Program-made: the position numbers and the translations under genes
In this document: positions 1-11,560 of the stretch, one piece after another
Layout: every line of letters begins with the position of its first letter
How positions within the stretch are numbered: position 1 is the first letter of the stretch
Notes under the pieces: model-generated
What the model saw: only the letters and a program-made list of their open reading frames with translations
Database searches by the model: none
What the model was told of the DNA's origin: nothing
Assembly: GCA_012931725.1 (NCBI GenBank)
Contig: CM022948.1
Span: 78,254,276-78,318,275 of the forward strand
DNA from: Litsea cubeba
Lineage: Eukaryota > Streptophyta > Magnoliopsida > Laurales > Lauraceae
Direction of reading: 5' to 3'
Length of the DNA stretch: 64,000 nucleotides

Positions 1-75
1 ATTCCACCTTGTCTAGGAATTTAGAAATTTTTCGGATAGGAATTCCTGGAATTCTAGTAAATGAACAGGCCCAGG
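1..75. repeat. Terminal part of a MITE-like element (cut by window edge)
   Basis: The first bases carry the motif AGGAATTCC and end in a terminus reading AAATGAACAGGCCC. This resembles the right end of the MITE at 61106-61395, which has the same AGGAATTCC-rich body and ends AAAGAAACATGCCC. Only one end is inside the window, so no inverted-repeat pair or target duplication can be checked here. Confidence 0.4.
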
Positions 76-1334
76 GATTCTAAAATGTCATTTAAGACTT
101 TTTAGATAGTTGGATTTGGGGATTGTTGTAAAAGAAACATGTCATTTCAATGAAAGGGGACAACCCATCACATAATGTCCGAAAAACCGCAATATGCCAA
201 ATACTTGTTAAAAATTCTAAAAAAAGAAATAGCACCTTAGGTGTTGTGGGCAAGTTTACCTTCTCATAAATTTGACTTAGAACTGATTTAAATATATGTT
301 TGAATGCTTTAAACATTTGATTGATTCAATCCATTTTGAGACTTTTCAGCTCTATTTTCTTTTAAATAATCAAAAGATAACTTTTCAAATGTCTAATTTA
401 ATCGGATACCTTTTTTTTTTTTTTTTTGCTTTTACAAACAAGCATATGTAACTTGTATGGTAGGACATGTTTGTTTATACTATTTTTATTTTCTGATATA
501 TTTGTCCATATTACTTTTACTATATAATAAATTTTCTCATATATCTTTCATAGGACGATGAGTTTACCTTTTCTAATTAAATTAGGCATATCAAACCTTA
601 TTTTTAAAAAAAGGTCTAGTTTTTTTTTTTCTTTTTCTTTTTCTTGTTTTTCCCCTTCTTTGGTCTAAGTATTAAGGAATACTTGAAACTACTTTACTTC
701 AAACATATTAAAAAATCAACTCTCTTTTTATGACGTGGTCTTTGACCCAACATTACTGATATTTCATGTGGCGCTCAATAAACTCATACAAATACACACA
801 GAGCAAATCACACACACCGAGCAAATCTGAGGTGATTTCCAAATCTGAGCAAAACCCACGCCATTTTCCAAACTCCACCTAATCCTAGGTGGGTATATAA
901 ACATGTAAACAACAAAAATGAAAAAAAGAAAAAGGCGAAATAATAGGCAGATGAGACCTATGTATTGTTGTTTTATCTAAAACCTATTTTATTCTATATC
1001 ATCCCAGTGATATCAAATTAAAAGAAGGCAGTCCAAGCCAGAAGTTGTATTGCGAGTTGCGACCGCCCGCTTCCGACACGGAGTTCGGATTGCACGACAG
1101 CAATTCGCCAACCCTCCGACCAACCCCACTCACGCGCTCTATACTAAAAACGTATGAACATTGTGCATGTAGGGAAATATTTTATTGCAGTAGATCCAAT
1201 GTAGTGCAGTCGAAGATACCATCTATTTTTTGAGGTCCACTTAGATATATTTTATTTATTAAAAAAAAACATCACTAGTCCTTGATTTATCAGCCAAATT
1301 TTTTTATGAATTGCAGACAACAGTTTCTATATTT
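76..1334. other. Intergenic, no gene seen
   Basis: AT-rich sequence with homopolymer runs (poly-T near 410-427). The short open frames show no recognisable domain. I see no RNA gene or repeat structure that I can support. Confidence 0.5.
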
Positions 1335-1349
1335 AAATCACATGCCATA

Positions 1350-1588
1350 AACCTCAAGGGGTAGCTTAGTTGGTTTGGTACCAGGGTTTGTAATCCAAAA
1401 GTTGTAGGTTTGAAACTGTACTCTACATTGGGGTTATATTGTTTGTATCCGAAGGTTGTAGGTTCGAAACTGCATTACTACACTGGGGTTACTAAGGAGT
1501 TTACTTGCCTTCATCGTGGGCCCGGAAAAATCAGTTCAGCACAAAAGGTTAGAAACTCTTTGATAAAAAAAAAAAAATAAATAAAAAA
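1350..1588 (+). mobile_element. tRNA-derived SINE
   Basis: An A-box-like stretch (TAGCTTAGTTGG, about 1362) is followed by two B-box-like motifs (GGTTTGAAACT near 1408 and GGTTCGAAACT near 1461). The second sits in a partial tandem repeat of the first. The copy ends in an A-rich tail at about 1563-1588. The flanks AAATCACATGCC (1335-1346) and AAATCACATACC (1586-1597) match at 11 of 12 positions and look like a target-site duplication. Family name unknown. Confidence 0.6.
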
Positions 1589-1597
1589 ATCACATAC

Positions 1598-2860
1598 CAA
1601 TATACCATAAGATTGTGCAAGCGCTGCACTGATTAAAAATGGTTCCCAAGTGGCTTCTATAAAGCGGACAACATGCATGTATCCTGGGTACCAAAATAAA
1701 AATAAAAATAAACAAGCATGTATCCTGGCTATGATTTGGCAATTTTTGACAGTTGAAAATTGAAATGATGGGACCCAATAATACAGCTGTGTGGGACAAA
1801 TCGTTCGCTTAAAAAATCCCTGTCAAAACGCATGTCTTTTGTATTAGCGTGTAAACGAACATATCCAGCTAATAACATGATAATGATTATAACATGTTAA
1901 TGGAACGCAGTTAGCTTTTACTTGGACATTGACTATATTCTAATTCATTATCAATCATATATTTTAATCTTACGATGTAATCAAAACTCTTGTATGATGC
2001 CGGTCAATGTAAACTAGAAGGGTGATAGACCAAATATAGCCTGAAAGGCCACTTTGTCTGCAAAGATGATATATTTGTGCACTGGCACTGTGCATCAATG
2101 CAGTTCATTCACTATGTGGGATCCAGTGAAATTTACGGAGTCCCCACCTTTGGTGATGATCCAGATGCGCTAGAAAATGACTGATATATGATCGCGTTCA
2201 TAGTAGTAAATTCCATTTCGTTTCAATTGAAATGGTCTGAATTTTTCATTCTAGTTCATCGCTCCAAACGAAATGGAGGCAAAAAAAAATCTCGTTTTGA
2301 ATCCCGGCCCATTGCGGTCCATTTCAGTTGTCCATTATGGTTAATTTCACAATTTTTATAATTTTTTTTTATTTTCTTCTCAACATCCACATAAAAAATA
2401 TGCATAATTTATATTATTTTTGTTTTTAAAATACATGTATATATATATTTTTATTTTTGTTATTCTTAAAATTTTTGTGTATATATTTTTATTGTATATA
2501 TATTATTTCAAAATATTTTTGCCAAATTCTTAAAATACTACCAAAATATTCTATTTTGAACGCCAGACCAAAATAACGATCAAACAGAATTGCTAACTAA
2601 TGGTAGAAATGTACATGAGACTTGAATTTCCCTAGCTTTGAAATTTCTTCCATTTTCTAGGAATTCAATTTTGCATGAAACACAAACAATAAACGGTGCA
2701 ATTTCATCATCCTTGCCCAATCAGCAGTGGGGCCCCACAATTGGATGGCATGTAAGTAATAATCATGCACCGTCACTCGCGTCGCGTGATTTTCTTCCTC
2801 ATTTCGTCAAATCCCATTCTTCTTCATTTCATGCGTACCCACATCACACACAGCCTTTCT
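1598..2860. other. Intergenic, no gene seen
   Basis: AT-rich intergenic DNA upstream of the XXT5-like gene. A stretch at about 2210-2345 repeats ATTTC/GAAAT words in both orientations (for example CATTTCGTTTCAATTGAAAT) and may be a decayed fold-back repeat. The 2345-2530 part is almost pure A+T. No supported gene. Confidence 0.4.
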
Positions 2861-2861
2861 C

Positions 2862-3014
2862 GCTTCTCTCTTCTCTCTTCTCTCTTCTTTTCCTGTCCAA
2901 ACACAAACACACCCTAGAGAGAGAAAGCATAGCAACGAGCCCTCTCTCTCTCTTCTTCTTCACTTCCATTTCTATCTATCTATTTTAGCAGATACAAAAC
3001 CCTAACCCTAACCC
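2862..3014 (+). promoter_or_regulatory. Pyrimidine-rich leader with telo-box repeats, XXT5-like gene
   Basis: Just upstream of the start codon lies a CT-rich tract (repeated TTCTCTC, 2866-2890 and 2940-2960). It is followed by CCCTAACCCTAACCCTA at about 3000-3016, three telo-box units (AAACCCTAA class). In plants, telo-boxes and CT-rich leaders are typical of 5' UTRs and core promoters of highly expressed genes. The transcription start itself cannot be placed from sequence alone. Confidence 0.5.
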
Positions 3015-3039
3015 TATTTCTACTGCTTCTTCCGGTCCA

Positions 3040-4403
3040 ATGGGCCAAGAAGGATTTAGCGTAAAGAGAGGCAGCACCGCCGGAGGCGCGGCCACTCTCC
3101 CCACCACCACCCGCCTCGCCGGCCGGAGCTCCGGCCTCCCCCGTGGCCGTCAGATCCAGAAGACCTTCAACAATCTCAAGATCACTATCCTCTGCGGCTT
3201 CGTTACCATACTCGTCCTCCGCGGCACCATCGGCGTCGGCAACCTCGGCGGTGGCCCCTCCGACGCCGAGAACGAGAAGAACATCATCGAAGAAACCAAC
3301 CGCATCCTCGCTGAGATCCGATCCGACGGAGACCCCAACGATCCCTCCGACGCCGAGCCGGATTTCAACCCCAACGCAACCTTCACACTCGGCCCCAAGA
3401 TCTCCGATTGGGACGAGCAGCGCCGGATCTGGCTCCAGCAGAACCCGGAATTCCCAAATTCCGTCGCCGGGAAGCCCCGGATCCTTCTCGTTACCGGATC
3501 TCCGCCCAATCCCTGCGACAACCCCATCGGAGACCACTATCTTCTCAAATCCATCAAGAACAAGATCGATTACTGCAGAATTCATGGGATCGAGATCGTC
3601 TACAACATGGCCCACCTCGATCGGGAGCTGGCCGGGTACTGGGCCAAGCTGCCCTTGATCAGACGGCTGATGTTGTCGCATCCGGAGGTGGAGTGGATCT
3701 GGTGGTTGGACAGTGATGCTCTCTTCACCGACATGGTTTTCGAGATCCCATTGAAGAAGTACGATTCGTACAATCTCGTTCTCCATGGGTACCCAAATCT
3801 CGTCTTCGACGAGCACTCGTGGATCGGGATCAACACTGGCAGCTTCCTCTTCAGGAACTGCCAATGGTCGCTCGATCTGCTCGATGACTGGGCGCCAATG
3901 GGGCCCAAGGGCCCCGTCCGCGACGAGGCGGGGCGGCTCCTGACTGCTAATCTCAAGGGCCGCCCCGCCTTCGAGGCCGACGACCAGTCGGCGCTCATCT
4001 ACCTCCTCATCTTCAAGAAAGATCAGTGGGCGGATAAATTTTCCTTGAGAATCAGTACTATCTGCATGGGTTCTGGGCGGGGCTGGTGGATAGGTATGAG
4101 GAGATGCTGGAGAAGTACCACCCGGGGTTTGGCGACGAAAGGTGGCCGTTTGTGACCCATTTTGTCGGGTGCAAGCCATGCGGTAGCTACGGGGATTACC
4201 CGGTGGAGCGATGCTTGAGCAGCATGGAGAGGGCTTTCAATTTCGCAGATAATCAAGTGCTTGATTTGTATGGGTTCAAGCACAGGCGCCTGTCCTCGTC
4301 GAAGATCAAGCGGATTAGGAATGAGACTGCTACCCCATTGGAGATGAGGGACAAGCTGAGTTTGCAGAATTCGGCATTGTCTGGTTCGCAGAGTGGCCGG
4401 TGA
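3040..4403 (+). CDS. XXT5: Xyloglucan 6-xylosyltransferase, XXT5-like (GT34), one-base frameshift
   Basis: Golgi type II glycosyltransferase of family GT34, which adds xylose from UDP-xylose to the glucan backbone of xyloglucan. The ATG at 3040 gives an N-terminus (MGQEGFS...) like the XXT5 branch. A membrane anchor lies at about residues 48-66 (ITILCGFVTILVLRG), followed by a stem and the GT34 core. The DxD metal/UDP-sugar motif is D224-S-D226 in WWLDSDALF. Other conserved blocks are GDHYLLKSIKNKIDYCRIHG, WAPMGPKGPVRDEAG and FEADDQSALIYLL. After ...KKDQWADK the frame is lost at about 4036-4042, where one base is missing relative to the family. The conserved tail (DRYEEMLEKYHPGFGDERWP, THFVGCKPCGSYGDYPVERC, MERAFNFADNQVL) continues in the next frame to the stop at 4401-4403. 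With the base restored the length is 454 codons, close to Arabidopsis XXT5 (about 457). Intronless, as in the family. Either a consensus error or a young pseudogene; I favour error. Confidence 0.9.
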
Positions 4404-5480
4404 TCTCCTCTCCCACATTGTCTACTCTCTGTTTGATAGTCTCACGTCAAGGTATGTTTGTTATTTCCAGTTGCAGATTCTAACTTACATTCATATCTGA
4501 ATTAAATTATTATTTATTTATGTATTTATTGCTTTTAAGCAACATATACTGAGGAGGGTCCTCTTCATATCACTAGTAAAATTGGCCTACTCTTGGTGTT
4601 TGTTTGTTGTGCCATTTACACTTGTATTTGCGAGGAATTACCATGAATTTTCACTATCAACCCACTACTGCCTACATATGGATGGGATGTGGATCGCAAT
4701 AGGATACCTGAACTCAATGTTTTGCCCTTGGAACATGGGCGTGCTCATTGTGATCAATGTTTTTCCAACATTGTGTGATCATAAATTTTTTGAGGTGTGA
4801 CCTATTTTGTGATATCTAACTCAATAATGATCCTTACTGCCAACTAGTGTACAGCATGCACAATGTACATGCCAAGATTTTCCTGATGCAAATCATATAC
4901 TTTTTGGGGCTGTTCAGAATTGGATGGATTGCTTGTTTGCAAGTAGAATTATGTTACTTATAGTGTTATTTGTATTTGGGAGTAAGAAGTGTTATATGCC
5001 TTAAAAGAGTAATTTGAAAGTGGCTTAATCCTTTACCAGTTAAAAGCCATTGATCAGAATTCTCATTCCTTTTATTCTTTGTTCTATTGTGTCAACCTAT
5101 CACCAACCATAACCCATGATACAAATCACTCTCTCCATTGCTACAGTCAGTGACAATTGAAGAGTTTGGCAGAATGTATGGTAGAAGAAATAAATTGGCA
5201 AAATTAGAGAGATGTGATCGATTAAAAGAAGGTAGAGCCTTAATAGAGGTTTGGAAACCATTGGAAGGAAGATAAGGCAGCTATTTATTATACGAATTCG
5301 GTACCTTAATTGAATTTCTAAGAGAGATGTTTGGAAAGTTGAATTTAAAGATTCCAAGAGTACAGTGGAAGTTAAATTTAAAGCTTCTAAGATGACAGTG
5401 GGTTTGTCCAGAGGAATAACTATCTGGTGCCTCTCTTTTCTTTCCATCATTTGGGTAATTTAGAAAGAAAGGTATAGGCA
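4404..5480. other. Downstream flank of XXT5-like gene, no gene seen
   Basis: Contains the 3' UTR of the XXT5-like gene and unassigned DNA. Short open frames here have no recognisable domain and unbiased composition. Confidence 0.4.
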
Positions 5481-5489
5481 TTTCTCTGA

Positions 5490-6210
5490 GGGGAGGTCTT
5501 CATGTGTTGAATCCTTGGTTCACAAGGTGAAATTTATGTGGCATTCTAGCCTTTTATTCCCCCCCCCCCCCCCATTCATGACTTCCCTGTGGTGTTATTT
5601 TATGGGGATGGTATGAGGTGGCTTTCTCTCATTTTCACAAGCCCAAGAGCCAATTGAGATAGTCTTCTCCTCCGCTGGGGTGTTTCAAGCTTAATTTTGA
5701 TGGGAATACAGTGGGCAAACCACTTCTTGTGGGGGTGGGCGGAATTATCCATGATGGGGTAGCTGTCAGTATCCTATCCTTTTCTGCTCATGTTGATACT
5801 TGTTCTGTTAACAAGGCAAAGGTGCTTGCTTCACAAATTGGTCTTCATGAAGAGAATTGCATGAACATGAAACTAACTATGGTGGAGGGTGACTCTCTTT
5901 GCGTTATAAGCTGGGCCAAAGGAACCTACATAGCTCCTTGGTATCTTCTGGATGAAGTGGAGAAAGCTCCTTGATTTGGAAATATCCCTGGATGCTTCAT
6001 TCAGTTATGTGAGGAGTGCCAATAGCATGACTTATCGTCTCGTGAAGGAGAGAGTTCGATGACAGAGTTAGGATCTAGTTCTTAATAGCTCTTATCCACT
6101 CTGACTGTGTTGTTTGGATTGTTGGGTGTTGTGTATTTTTCGTTTGCCTTGGGCTTCTCTCCTGTACTGATTAGCTTTAATAAAATTTTGTTATGATTAA
6201 AAAACAATGC
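5490..6210 (+). mobile_element. LINE (L1-type) 3' fragment with RNase H remnant
   Basis: A 5'-truncated LINE. About 5690-6060 encodes the plant LINE-type RNase H (RVT_3 family): KLNFDGNTVGKPLLVGVGGI, then VEGDSLCVISWAKG, then a degraded end of the domain. The frame breaks at 5972, so the protein is dead. A poly-C run (about 5560-5574) interrupts the upstream part. The 3' end is AT-rich, with TAATAAAATTTTGTTATG and a short A tail near 6200. It is the same broad family as the much longer copy at 34740-37100. Confidence 0.8.
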
Positions 6211-6718
<508 letters not shown>

Positions 6719-6889
6719 CAATCTGCTGTTCAATGGATACGATTTTGGGAAAAAAATCATCTCAATTAGATTATCGCAACCACTTTATTTTGGCTCATTG
6801 GGGGTCCCACGTGGTGGTAAAAAAGTTACTTGTCACTCAATCAGTGAGAAGTACTTCTTAGCCGAATGTTTGTGTATATCAATTTTACT

Positions 6890-7040
6890 CATTTGAATGA
6901 TTCTTGAAAAACCAGATGTTTTGAACCACATGGTCCACGTAATTCAACTAAGGGTAGCTAGTTGAACCAGACTGCAACATGAAGCGGATCAGTATGAACA
7001 GGTTCAAACCAGCTGATCCAGACTAGTTTTGAACACACAG
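6890..7040. repeat. Iterated GGTTCAA/TTGAACC-type repeat remnant
   Basis: The words TTGAACCA, GTTGAACCAG, GGTTCAAACCAG and TTTTGAACACA recur in both orientations over about 150 bases. This style of iterated short motif is seen in the subterminal parts of some plant hAT-type elements and MITEs. I could not define ends or a target duplication. Confidence 0.3.
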
Positions 7041-7302
7041 GCTGCAAGGTGTTTTTGTGAACAATGGTCAAAGTTTAGATTGGATTTGGTGGTGAATGAG
7101 CTCATTGACTCTAGAGGGAGAAAAAGAAGCCAAGAAAGAGGACATTGTTTTGAATTTGACTTGGAAAGGTTTATGACCACGTGGGATGATATGGTCACTA
7201 ACGAGGCCACGTGGGCTGAAATGTTCTAGATAATATGTAATATATAATGGGGTTTTATACTAAATGGAGAGAGTAGATTGCAAAGTTATTTTGACATCAT
7301 CC

Positions 7303-7500
7303 TCTTTTGTTTCGCTTAAAGGTTCCCGAAGTCAATCTTTTCATTAAAAAAAAAATAAAAATCAACAGCAACATCAAGGCCTTATCCCTTCTCAAGGGAT
7401 ATAAAGATTTAAGAGGAAGAGATTCCCTTTCTCCATACTTGTTCACAATTGTGGCTGAAGTTCTTGGTTCTCCTTTACAAATTGCAAAGCTACTATGTTT
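7303..7500 (+). mobile_element. LINE reverse-transcriptase fragment
   Basis: Translation at about 7405-7485 gives DLRGRDSLSPYLFTIVAEVL, a decayed version of the LINE RT block RQGDPLSPFLFTLVVEV that is seen intact at 34751. No catalytic FADD motif follows, so this is a small relic. Confidence 0.65.
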
Positions 7501-7905
7501 ATTAATGATTTTAAGGTTGGAATAGTGGATATTATGGTGATGAGTTCTAGACTGCAAGGGACATGCTTCTATTTTGTTCAGTTGAAATTCAATGGGCAGG
7601 TGCTATTAAAAGTATTGTTAGATGTTGTAGTTGAAACATTGTCATTTGGGATAGTTCTCTTCCAAGTATCACCTTATGGCTTTGTTACTGTTACTCAATG
7701 TGCCTTCCATCATCCATACTCATTTATGTGTAGGGTTTTCCTCCAGGACCATTTATTACTTAGCCTACTGTCCTTTTAAATTAGCAAAGGATGATTTCTT
7801 TATGGATACTGACATGGACAATGCAATACAGTGACTAGGGACGCGGCACTGCACTTTCTTAAATCTAGGAAATGGAAATGTTACATTTCATATTTCATGT
7901 TAAGG
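7501..7905. other. Intergenic, no gene seen
   Basis: Open frames of 70-95 codons occur here, but none has a recognisable domain. Probably decayed repeat DNA next to the LINE relics. Confidence 0.35.
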
Positions 7906-7907
7906 TT

Positions 7908-8545
7908 ACCTTTTTTTTTTTTTTTGGATGGTAACAATTTATTAGTGTAAGCTGTGAACTGTACAATTTAAGAGCTCTATACTAGCTAGGTTAAATGGTA
8001 CCCAGCCTAACAAAATGGGGCTGGGCCCAAGAAAAACCGAAACAAAATAAAAAATAAAAAAATCCGAAATTTACAACTCTGATGCTTAGAGGTACTAAAG
8101 GAATTGCCCTCTTAAGGGAATTTGGGTACATTGACAAAGACTATTTCATTCTGTGAACCCCTTCTTAAATGGGAGTGTCTGCCTCCTCAGCAGCACTTTT
8201 ATGCATAATGGTAAACGATACATTAGCCACATGAAAGATCCTTTATCTCAGGAACCACTTCCGCCAGCTACCATGGCGCACATACAACTAACCGAAGCCC
8301 AATGAACAGCACAAGTGGATTCTCCTTCCACTATATTCTAGTTAAGTTTTAGAATCAGCTTCCAAGCCTGCAAAACTCCTTAAGACAGAGGCTACACTAT
8401 CCCAAATGAGATCACCTACCCTGGCCATGCCCAGATTCACAATGGTGCCACCATCAAGTTAAGCTTGAAAGATCCATCTGGAGGGGGCTGCCACCCTAGG
8501 TTGAGGCCTAGGCTTTGTGTGAGATGAACTCACCACCTGAAATGA
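7908..8545 (-). mobile_element. LINE 3' fragment, RNase H relic (reverse strand)
   Basis: Poly-T at 7909-7925 is the A tail of a minus-strand element. Reading the minus strand from about 8490, one finds PSRWIFQA, then LDGGTIVNLGMARVGDLIWD and SVASVLRSFAGLEAD, which match the start of the plant LINE RNase H (FNVDGAAKGKPGPAGIGGVL in the copy at 36570). Towards 8200 FHVANVSFTIMHKSAAEEAD matches the end of the domain. Several stops interrupt it. Confidence 0.7.
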
Positions 8546-8621
8546 AATAACCTTGGAATCACCTTCTGCCTAGTCACTGCTAAAAACTTGGCCAAGAGCT
8601 TGTAGATGCTTCTAACAAGGC

Positions 8622-9010
8622 TCTTTTTTTTTTTGATCGGTAACAAAAACTTATATCAAAAGGGCAAAGGGGATACAAGAAGAAGCAAACAAAAAATTAA
8701 AAAAAAAAAAGGTACAAGAGGAATGTACCCTCAACCACTCGACCATTACATTACATTGCCCTCTCAAGGAGACGACCTTTCAACCCCCTGCTTGGCCAAT
8801 GCATCTGCAAAAGAGTTGGCCCTACCAATAAGGCTCATTGGTTGAAAATCTTTAAAACTTGCTGCTCCCTCGCTTTGAATGCTGCAAAAGATGCCCCACT
8901 ATGCTTTGACAAATGCCCTCTCTCATGGAATTCTTTTGTGAAAGTGATGACATCATCCTTTATCTCCTCTCAAAGAGTCTAGAAGACTGCCATAGACAAG
9001 GTATCCAACC
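8622..9010 (-). mobile_element. Internally deleted LINE: RT start joined to RNase H end (reverse strand)
   Basis: Poly-T at 8624-8634 followed by GATCGGTAAC is the complement of the LINE tail GTTACCGATC-poly(A) that ends the copy at 37100. Minus-strand reading from about 8970 gives EEIKDDVITFTKEFHERGHL then SKHSGASFAA, an N-terminal piece of the RT region. It goes on to AASFKDFQPMSLIG and then directly RANSFADALAKQGV, the last block of RNase H. The sequence between these blocks (most of RT, zf-RVT and RNase H, over 2 kb in a full copy) is missing. The junction is near 8826-8832. Confidence 0.65.
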
Positions 9011-10340
9011 CTAGTTCTCTATACCCACAAATCTGAAAGCTGCTACTTTAACTTTCTCCTCCTCAAAGTATTGCTTAAAAGCATTTGATAGTGTATCAAG
9101 TACAGAAAAAGATTAAAAAAATATCCTGCACACGGTGATAGAGGCGGGCCCCACCCATAAATATGCATCGGAATGACTCTTGTGCACGGTTCGCATGATA
9201 ACATTTTCCATAAAGTATTATTTGTGTTCTTTAAAAGTTAGACCATTTCTAGACTAACAAAGCTATTACCATTTTCATTTCTTATTAATATTTATAAGTT
9301 GAAAAGTGAGAAAACTAGTTTATAAGATAATAAACTAAGTACATTAGGATACTCGGAGCGGAAACAGCCTCTCCTCTTATGGGGGTAAGGACCCTCCTCA
9401 GGCTCAGCACTCCGAAATTGCAACTTACAAGTATCTGTATAGCATCCAGCACCGACACTAGTATTGTGGGGGTGTAGATACACCTAACAATAATAGCTAC
9501 TTGTAAATTAAGGAAATAGAGTTGCCATATCATGTAGGTTTCTAGATGGAAGTAGACATACACAGTTTGTTACTAGAGACTAAAATTACATGGAAAACTA
9601 CAAAAAAATGAAATAGAAAAGATAAATTATTGGCTGTGTCTACAAGCTATCGGAAACGAGCAATATGAGTCTCTCCTCCGATACATGCAATTTAGCACGA
9701 ATCCTTTGGTTGTTACCTGATAAGTATTGGAAAATAGGATACATATCGGCTTTGGAACCTTGGAGTGAGATAATTATTTGGGTTCCTATGTTATATATGC
9801 CAGCTTTATTTTTTTAATTTATAAACAAGAAAAAACTTTTGTGAGGTGTGTGGTGGTTGTGGGGATTGGCTAGAGATCTCCAGGCTGATTTGGAGCAGGC
9901 ATCTGCATTAATGACCTCACAACAGGGAATTTCATTTTGTTTCCGCATATGTAGGTTGCTTTTAAGTTTAGCTAGTATAGTAATGGTCATGCTGTTAGAA
10001 TAATAAGTTGGCAGTATTAGTAGTAGTCTGCATGTAGTTTCTATAGAAGGTAGCAGTGGTTGCCAAATGTTATGTTGTCTGATTTACTGAATGTGTCTTA
10101 AAAAAATTAAGAGGCCTAAAAGCTGATTTAAAGCTTAACATAGATTGAAGGATGTTTAGTAAGAAGGTTGACAAGGCTTTTGCTTCAGAAAATCCTAAGG
10201 AATTCAAGACCCGAACCCTTTACTATCACCTCATTCAACAAGGTGAGAAGTGAGGCTAGGGAGTCAATTCTCATAATCCAATGGGTCTCTTCTTAAAGGG
10301 ACATTCAAAGTTATTTTCCCAATGATACCTATACCATCTC
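9011..10340. other. Intergenic, no gene seen
   Basis: About 1.3 kb without a recognised gene. The minus strand at 9290-9560 holds two overlapping open frames without homology that I recognise. Probably decayed repeats. Confidence 0.35.
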
Positions 10341-10344
10341 TAGT

Positions 10345-10700
10345 TTTTTTTTAATATATAACAATAAAATTTATTTTAGCGCAAAGGGAAAAAGACAGAC
10401 AAAAACACAAACTAATTAAGGGCCAAACAACAACAACAACATTAGATATAAAAAAGGATAGTACCTCGAGAGAGCCCTTCCTTTGCAAAACCGTCAACTA
10501 TAGCATTGGCCTATCTAAGAATGTGATGAAAAACGAAGCATGAAGCTGCTTGAAAATATCCTGCACCTCTTCCACTCAATCTGCCAATCTCCAAGGATAC
10601 ATAGTCTTACCTAATCCACAAACAGCAGAAAAAGAATCTACTTCAATAATAGAGAAATAACCACCCAACTTAAATAATTCTCGACAACCAACTAGGCAAC
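10345..10700 (-). mobile_element. LINE RNase H fragment (reverse strand)
   Basis: Minus-strand translation gives GGYFSIIEVDSFSAVCGLGK then TMYPWRLAD and, further on, DIFKQLHASF and VDGFAKEGLSRG. These follow the RNase H order of the full LINE (VESDSSNAIRWV ... ANGLADSLAKQG). The aspartate of the EVD/ESD block is kept but the frame is broken. A T-rich run at 10345-10353 marks the 3' end. Confidence 0.65.
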
Positions 10701-11199
10701 TACCATATCTCTAGTTATTTTTCCTTTACAACTTAATATCATATACAACCTTTTATATTTATCTTCAAGGAACTAATCAACACATCTTCCCAGGACATTA
10801 TCCTTCAGCTACTTTCACCATAAGTGGAGTATTCTCCTTTAGAATTTTCCCCACCTTGTTCGAATATTCCCTAGATTAATCGCTCTCTGTCTAACCCCCC
10901 TTATCCTTACACTCCCCAAGCCTCCAAATTCCAACCCTTCTTCCCCATATCTTAAAACTATTACCTTTCACCAAAACACTTATCTTTTATCCCCAAATCT
11001 CCACCACATTTAATTAACATTACCCACTTCTTCTTCCCAATATTTCTCACTCTGATACCTCCATTTGAAGTGGTAAGTAACCTCCTTAAGATTAATCAAA
11101 TGGAATTCCTATCCTTGCTATCCCAAGGCCAATCCCTTTGGGTCATTTCAAGTTTTTTGGCTAGGAATTTGAAACAACAAAAGATAGTAGATAGAGAGA

Positions 11200-11560
11200 G
11201 AAGATAGTAGATAGGGAGACATCTCTCTCTCTCTCTCTCATGATTGGCTCCCACATAAATTGTGCCCTTGGGGTCGCTCAGAGAGGTAAGCCAGGATAAT
11301 CAAAGACAGACACCTTTTCTGGCTCCCAGCAGGCATTGATGAGAGGACTAAGAAACTCTTACAAAACTGCAACTTATGCAATAGAGTTCTTGCTTAGGTT
11401 CACTTGGAGCCCAGATGCAGCCTCCAGGCATTCAAGTACGGCCAATATATTCATGAGGTTATGGAACAAAGCTTCTCCAATGGTAATCATGTCTACAAAA
11501 TGTCGGTGAGAAACTTCCAACTTTCTCACTTCCTATAAACCCCATGAAGACCAACCTACA
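11200..11560 (-). mobile_element. LINE reverse-transcriptase fragment (reverse strand)
   Basis: Minus-strand translation gives VSHRHFVDMI (a degraded form of the block with FADD), then LMNILAVLECLEAASGLQVN and LSKNSIA, then VFDYPGLPL and ATPRAQFMWEPI. These correspond in order to LVSGLKINLSKS, FQYLGMPVGGNPS and MWTPVIEK in the full LINE at 34.9-35.2 kb. Stops and a damaged catalytic motif show it is dead. Confidence 0.65.

Noticed and set aside
1359..1425. A functional tRNA gene
   Set aside because: A- and B-box-like motifs are present but the acceptor stem does not pair and the copy has a poly(A) tail and target duplication, so it is a SINE.
3000..3016. Interstitial telomere
   Set aside because: Only three units, located in a gene leader; telo-box is the better explanation.
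2980..4179. 399-codon open frame on the minus strand opposite the XXT5-like gene
   Set aside because: It is an antisense shadow of a GC-rich, codon-biased gene; the translation has no known domain and the plus strand clearly encodes GT34.
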